64,000 nt of DNA from positions 19,757,427-19,821,426 of the forward strand of contig OU342809.1 in the NCBI GenBank assembly GCA_910591455.2, written 5' to 3'. This DNA is from Pholis gunnellus. Taxonomy: Eukaryota; Chordata; Actinopteri; Perciformes; Pholidae. Below are positions 62,497-64,000 of this stretch, one piece after another (positions within the stretch are counted from its first letter, which is position 1; each line of letters begins with the position of its first letter). Position numbers and translations under genes: made by a program. Below the pieces are notes generated by a model. That model was not told the origin of the DNA. It worked only from the letters and a program-made list of their open reading frames with translations, and did not search any database.

Positions 62497-63016
62497 CTTG
62501 CGTGTGGGGGAGGTGGTTGAAAAAAATTAAAGATTGAGAGATTGAGAGATGAAAAGGTTCAGAGGGAAAGAGACAAACTCCTTCTGCACAGCCGTCTCAG
62601 CATGTTCCAATTACAGCAGCTTTGAAGCAGAGTCAAGCAAGACGGTGCTTTTGGCCCATTCTGAGAGGAGACGAGAGAAAGAGATTTAAAAGAGGGAAAA
62701 CGGGGGGTGTTGTGCTGAGAGAGGCACATGGGCGAGGGGGAGGAGAAAGCATGGCAGAGAGATGTCGAAAGGTTAACGGATTCATACGACAGAAGGGAAG
62801 AGAGACGAAGGCAGAGCATGACAGAGAGAAAAGGGCCAATGGGGGCACAACCCAGCTAGAAAGTGAGAACATTGAAGCACGAGAGCGAAAATGAAAGAGA
62901 AGGCAGCACGCTACAGTGAGCCCTTGTTAGAGATGATCAATCAGCCACACTGAGTTGAGTTAACAAGCAGGGGCCCGGTCTGCAAGTTCAGTTCCTGCCC
63001 TAATAATCCACTCTAA

Positions 63017-63031
63017 ACACACACACACAGA

Positions 63032-63085
<54 letters not shown>
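63017..63085. repeat. (CA)n microsatellite
   Basis: CA run with one CAGAGA interruption near its start and another at its end. Confidence 0.96.
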
Positions 63086-63088
<3 letters not shown>

Positions 63089-63624
63089 ACAAAGGTTGTA
63101 CATTGTGTGTGCCCCTCAATTACTCATATGGAAACTTGAAAATCAGCAACTTATTCCAACCTGTTGCACACTCCTCACACTCCGTCCATGTTGATTTTTC
63201 ATGCTTCAAAATCAAAGCGTGTCCGTTACGTGTTTGTCGAAGCAATATCACTTTGTAGTAACACTCCATTGCAAAATAAAAGTCCTGCATTCAAAATGCT
63301 ACATACAAGTTCAGAAGCATTACCATTTAAAAAAACAAAAACAGAATATCCTTTTCAAAGGGATGCATTAACCCGGATCAGCATTTTTATGTTGTTGTAA
63401 TGGAGCTAATTGTGATTACTTTCTACTTTTGGGTAGTTTGGTCTATAACAATGCATCATAATCTGAAAATATTTCTTCAGTAACAGTAAAAAGTAGCATG
63501 GGATGTAATTAAGTAAAGTGCAAATTCTTCAAAATCACACTTCATTATACACATCTGCATGGTAAATATGAGGCCACAGCCTTTAGTCGGTTAGCTTCAT
63601 ATAGGCTACAAACAGGGAAACAGC

Positions 63625-64000
63625 CAGAGATGGGCAGTATTTGTATTACTTGTATTTGAAATACGTATTTCAATTACTTTTGAGTATTTTGTAATTTGTA
63701 TTTGATAGGGCTGATTCAAAATCTAACGTAATTTGTAACAAAATACTTTAGAGTGGAGTAATTTTGTATTTAAAATACTCAAAATACTTTCTCCACGAAT
63801 CAAAAAACAGTTCACGAGTTCAGTCTTCAGATCTTCAAGTTCAACGGATTGTCTGTCAAGTTAAATATTGTATCTGAGTGTGACAGATGTCAACTAACTT
63901 GATGTATACTTTATGTACATGGTGATGGTTATAATATCAAGCTAGCGATTGATGCTAACATGCTAATGACGCTAGCATGCTGTCTAGGCTAGCGCATAGC
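63625..64000 (+). mobile_element. Start of a hAT-like element (cut by window end)
   Basis: CAGAGATGGGCAGTATTTG is the type of terminal sequence seen in fish hAT elements (CAGAGATGGGCA). It is followed by AT-rich, self-complementary TATTTGTATT and AAATAC motifs. No transposase is visible, and the other end is not seen. Confidence 0.5.

Larger units (their letters stand above)
55949..63624. other. wfdc1 upstream intron or flank, no recognised gene
   Basis: Contains four microsatellites and a SINE relic. The longest frame (58825-59388, plus) runs through a poly-pyrimidine tract and has no domain signal. A signal-peptide exon for wfdc1 could be hidden here but was not found. Confidence 0.5.

Noticed and set aside
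1..64000. CRISPR-like arrays
   Set aside because: The tandem repeats have no unique spacers of constant length, and the genes are clearly vertebrate.

Overview
The window is vertebrate nuclear DNA, and a teleost fish is the best fit. The genes are short exons separated by AT-rich introns with GT-AG sites, and the repeats are fish-type LINE, SINE, MITE and microsatellite families. The protein fragments match vertebrate families. Four host genes can be read by splicing exons by eye, all on the minus strand: a GALNT8-type polypeptide N-acetylgalactosaminyltransferase (9.1-15.1 kb), ndufa9 (17.5-22.0 kb), dyrk4 (24.8-37.0 kb, with probable first exons at 50.8-51.5 kb) and the 3' part of wfdc1 (54.2-55.9 kb). 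DYRK4, NDUFA9 and GALNT8 are also neighbours on human chromosome 12p13, so this looks like a conserved block.

Layout. 1-7.2 kb is a large inverted repeat with two arms of about 1.65-1.7 kb around about 3.8 kb of inner DNA. Each arm carries a 10-bp-unit minisatellite, and a third array lies just inside the left arm. The inner part holds exon-like pieces I do not recognise. 8.2-8.9 kb is an L1/Tx1-type LINE ORF2 remnant beside the galnt8 3' end. 15.5-16.2 kb may be a solo LTR. dyrk4 is split by a roughly 5-kb insert (about 29.5-34.5 kb) in the intron before its first kinase-domain exon, in the opposite orientation to the gene. The insert has long direct repeats that behave as LTRs, an RNA leader with three covarying hairpin modules, one open 342-codon reading frame with overlapping PSAP and PPPY late-domain motifs, and a short ORF that runs across the polypurine tract into the 3' LTR. 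No protease, reverse transcriptase or integrase is visible in it. 37-50.8 kb is a long, mostly featureless intron or spacer with a LINE fragment, a SINE and a MITE. 56-64 kb lies upstream of the visible wfdc1 exons and shows only microsatellites and repeat relics.

The four host genes are unrelated in function (Golgi O-glycosylation family, mitochondrial complex I, dual-specificity kinase, secreted WAP protein), so there is no operon-like logic. The part most likely to be undescribed is the LTR element in dyrk4, above all its repeated structured leader and its unfamiliar tryptophan-rich protein.
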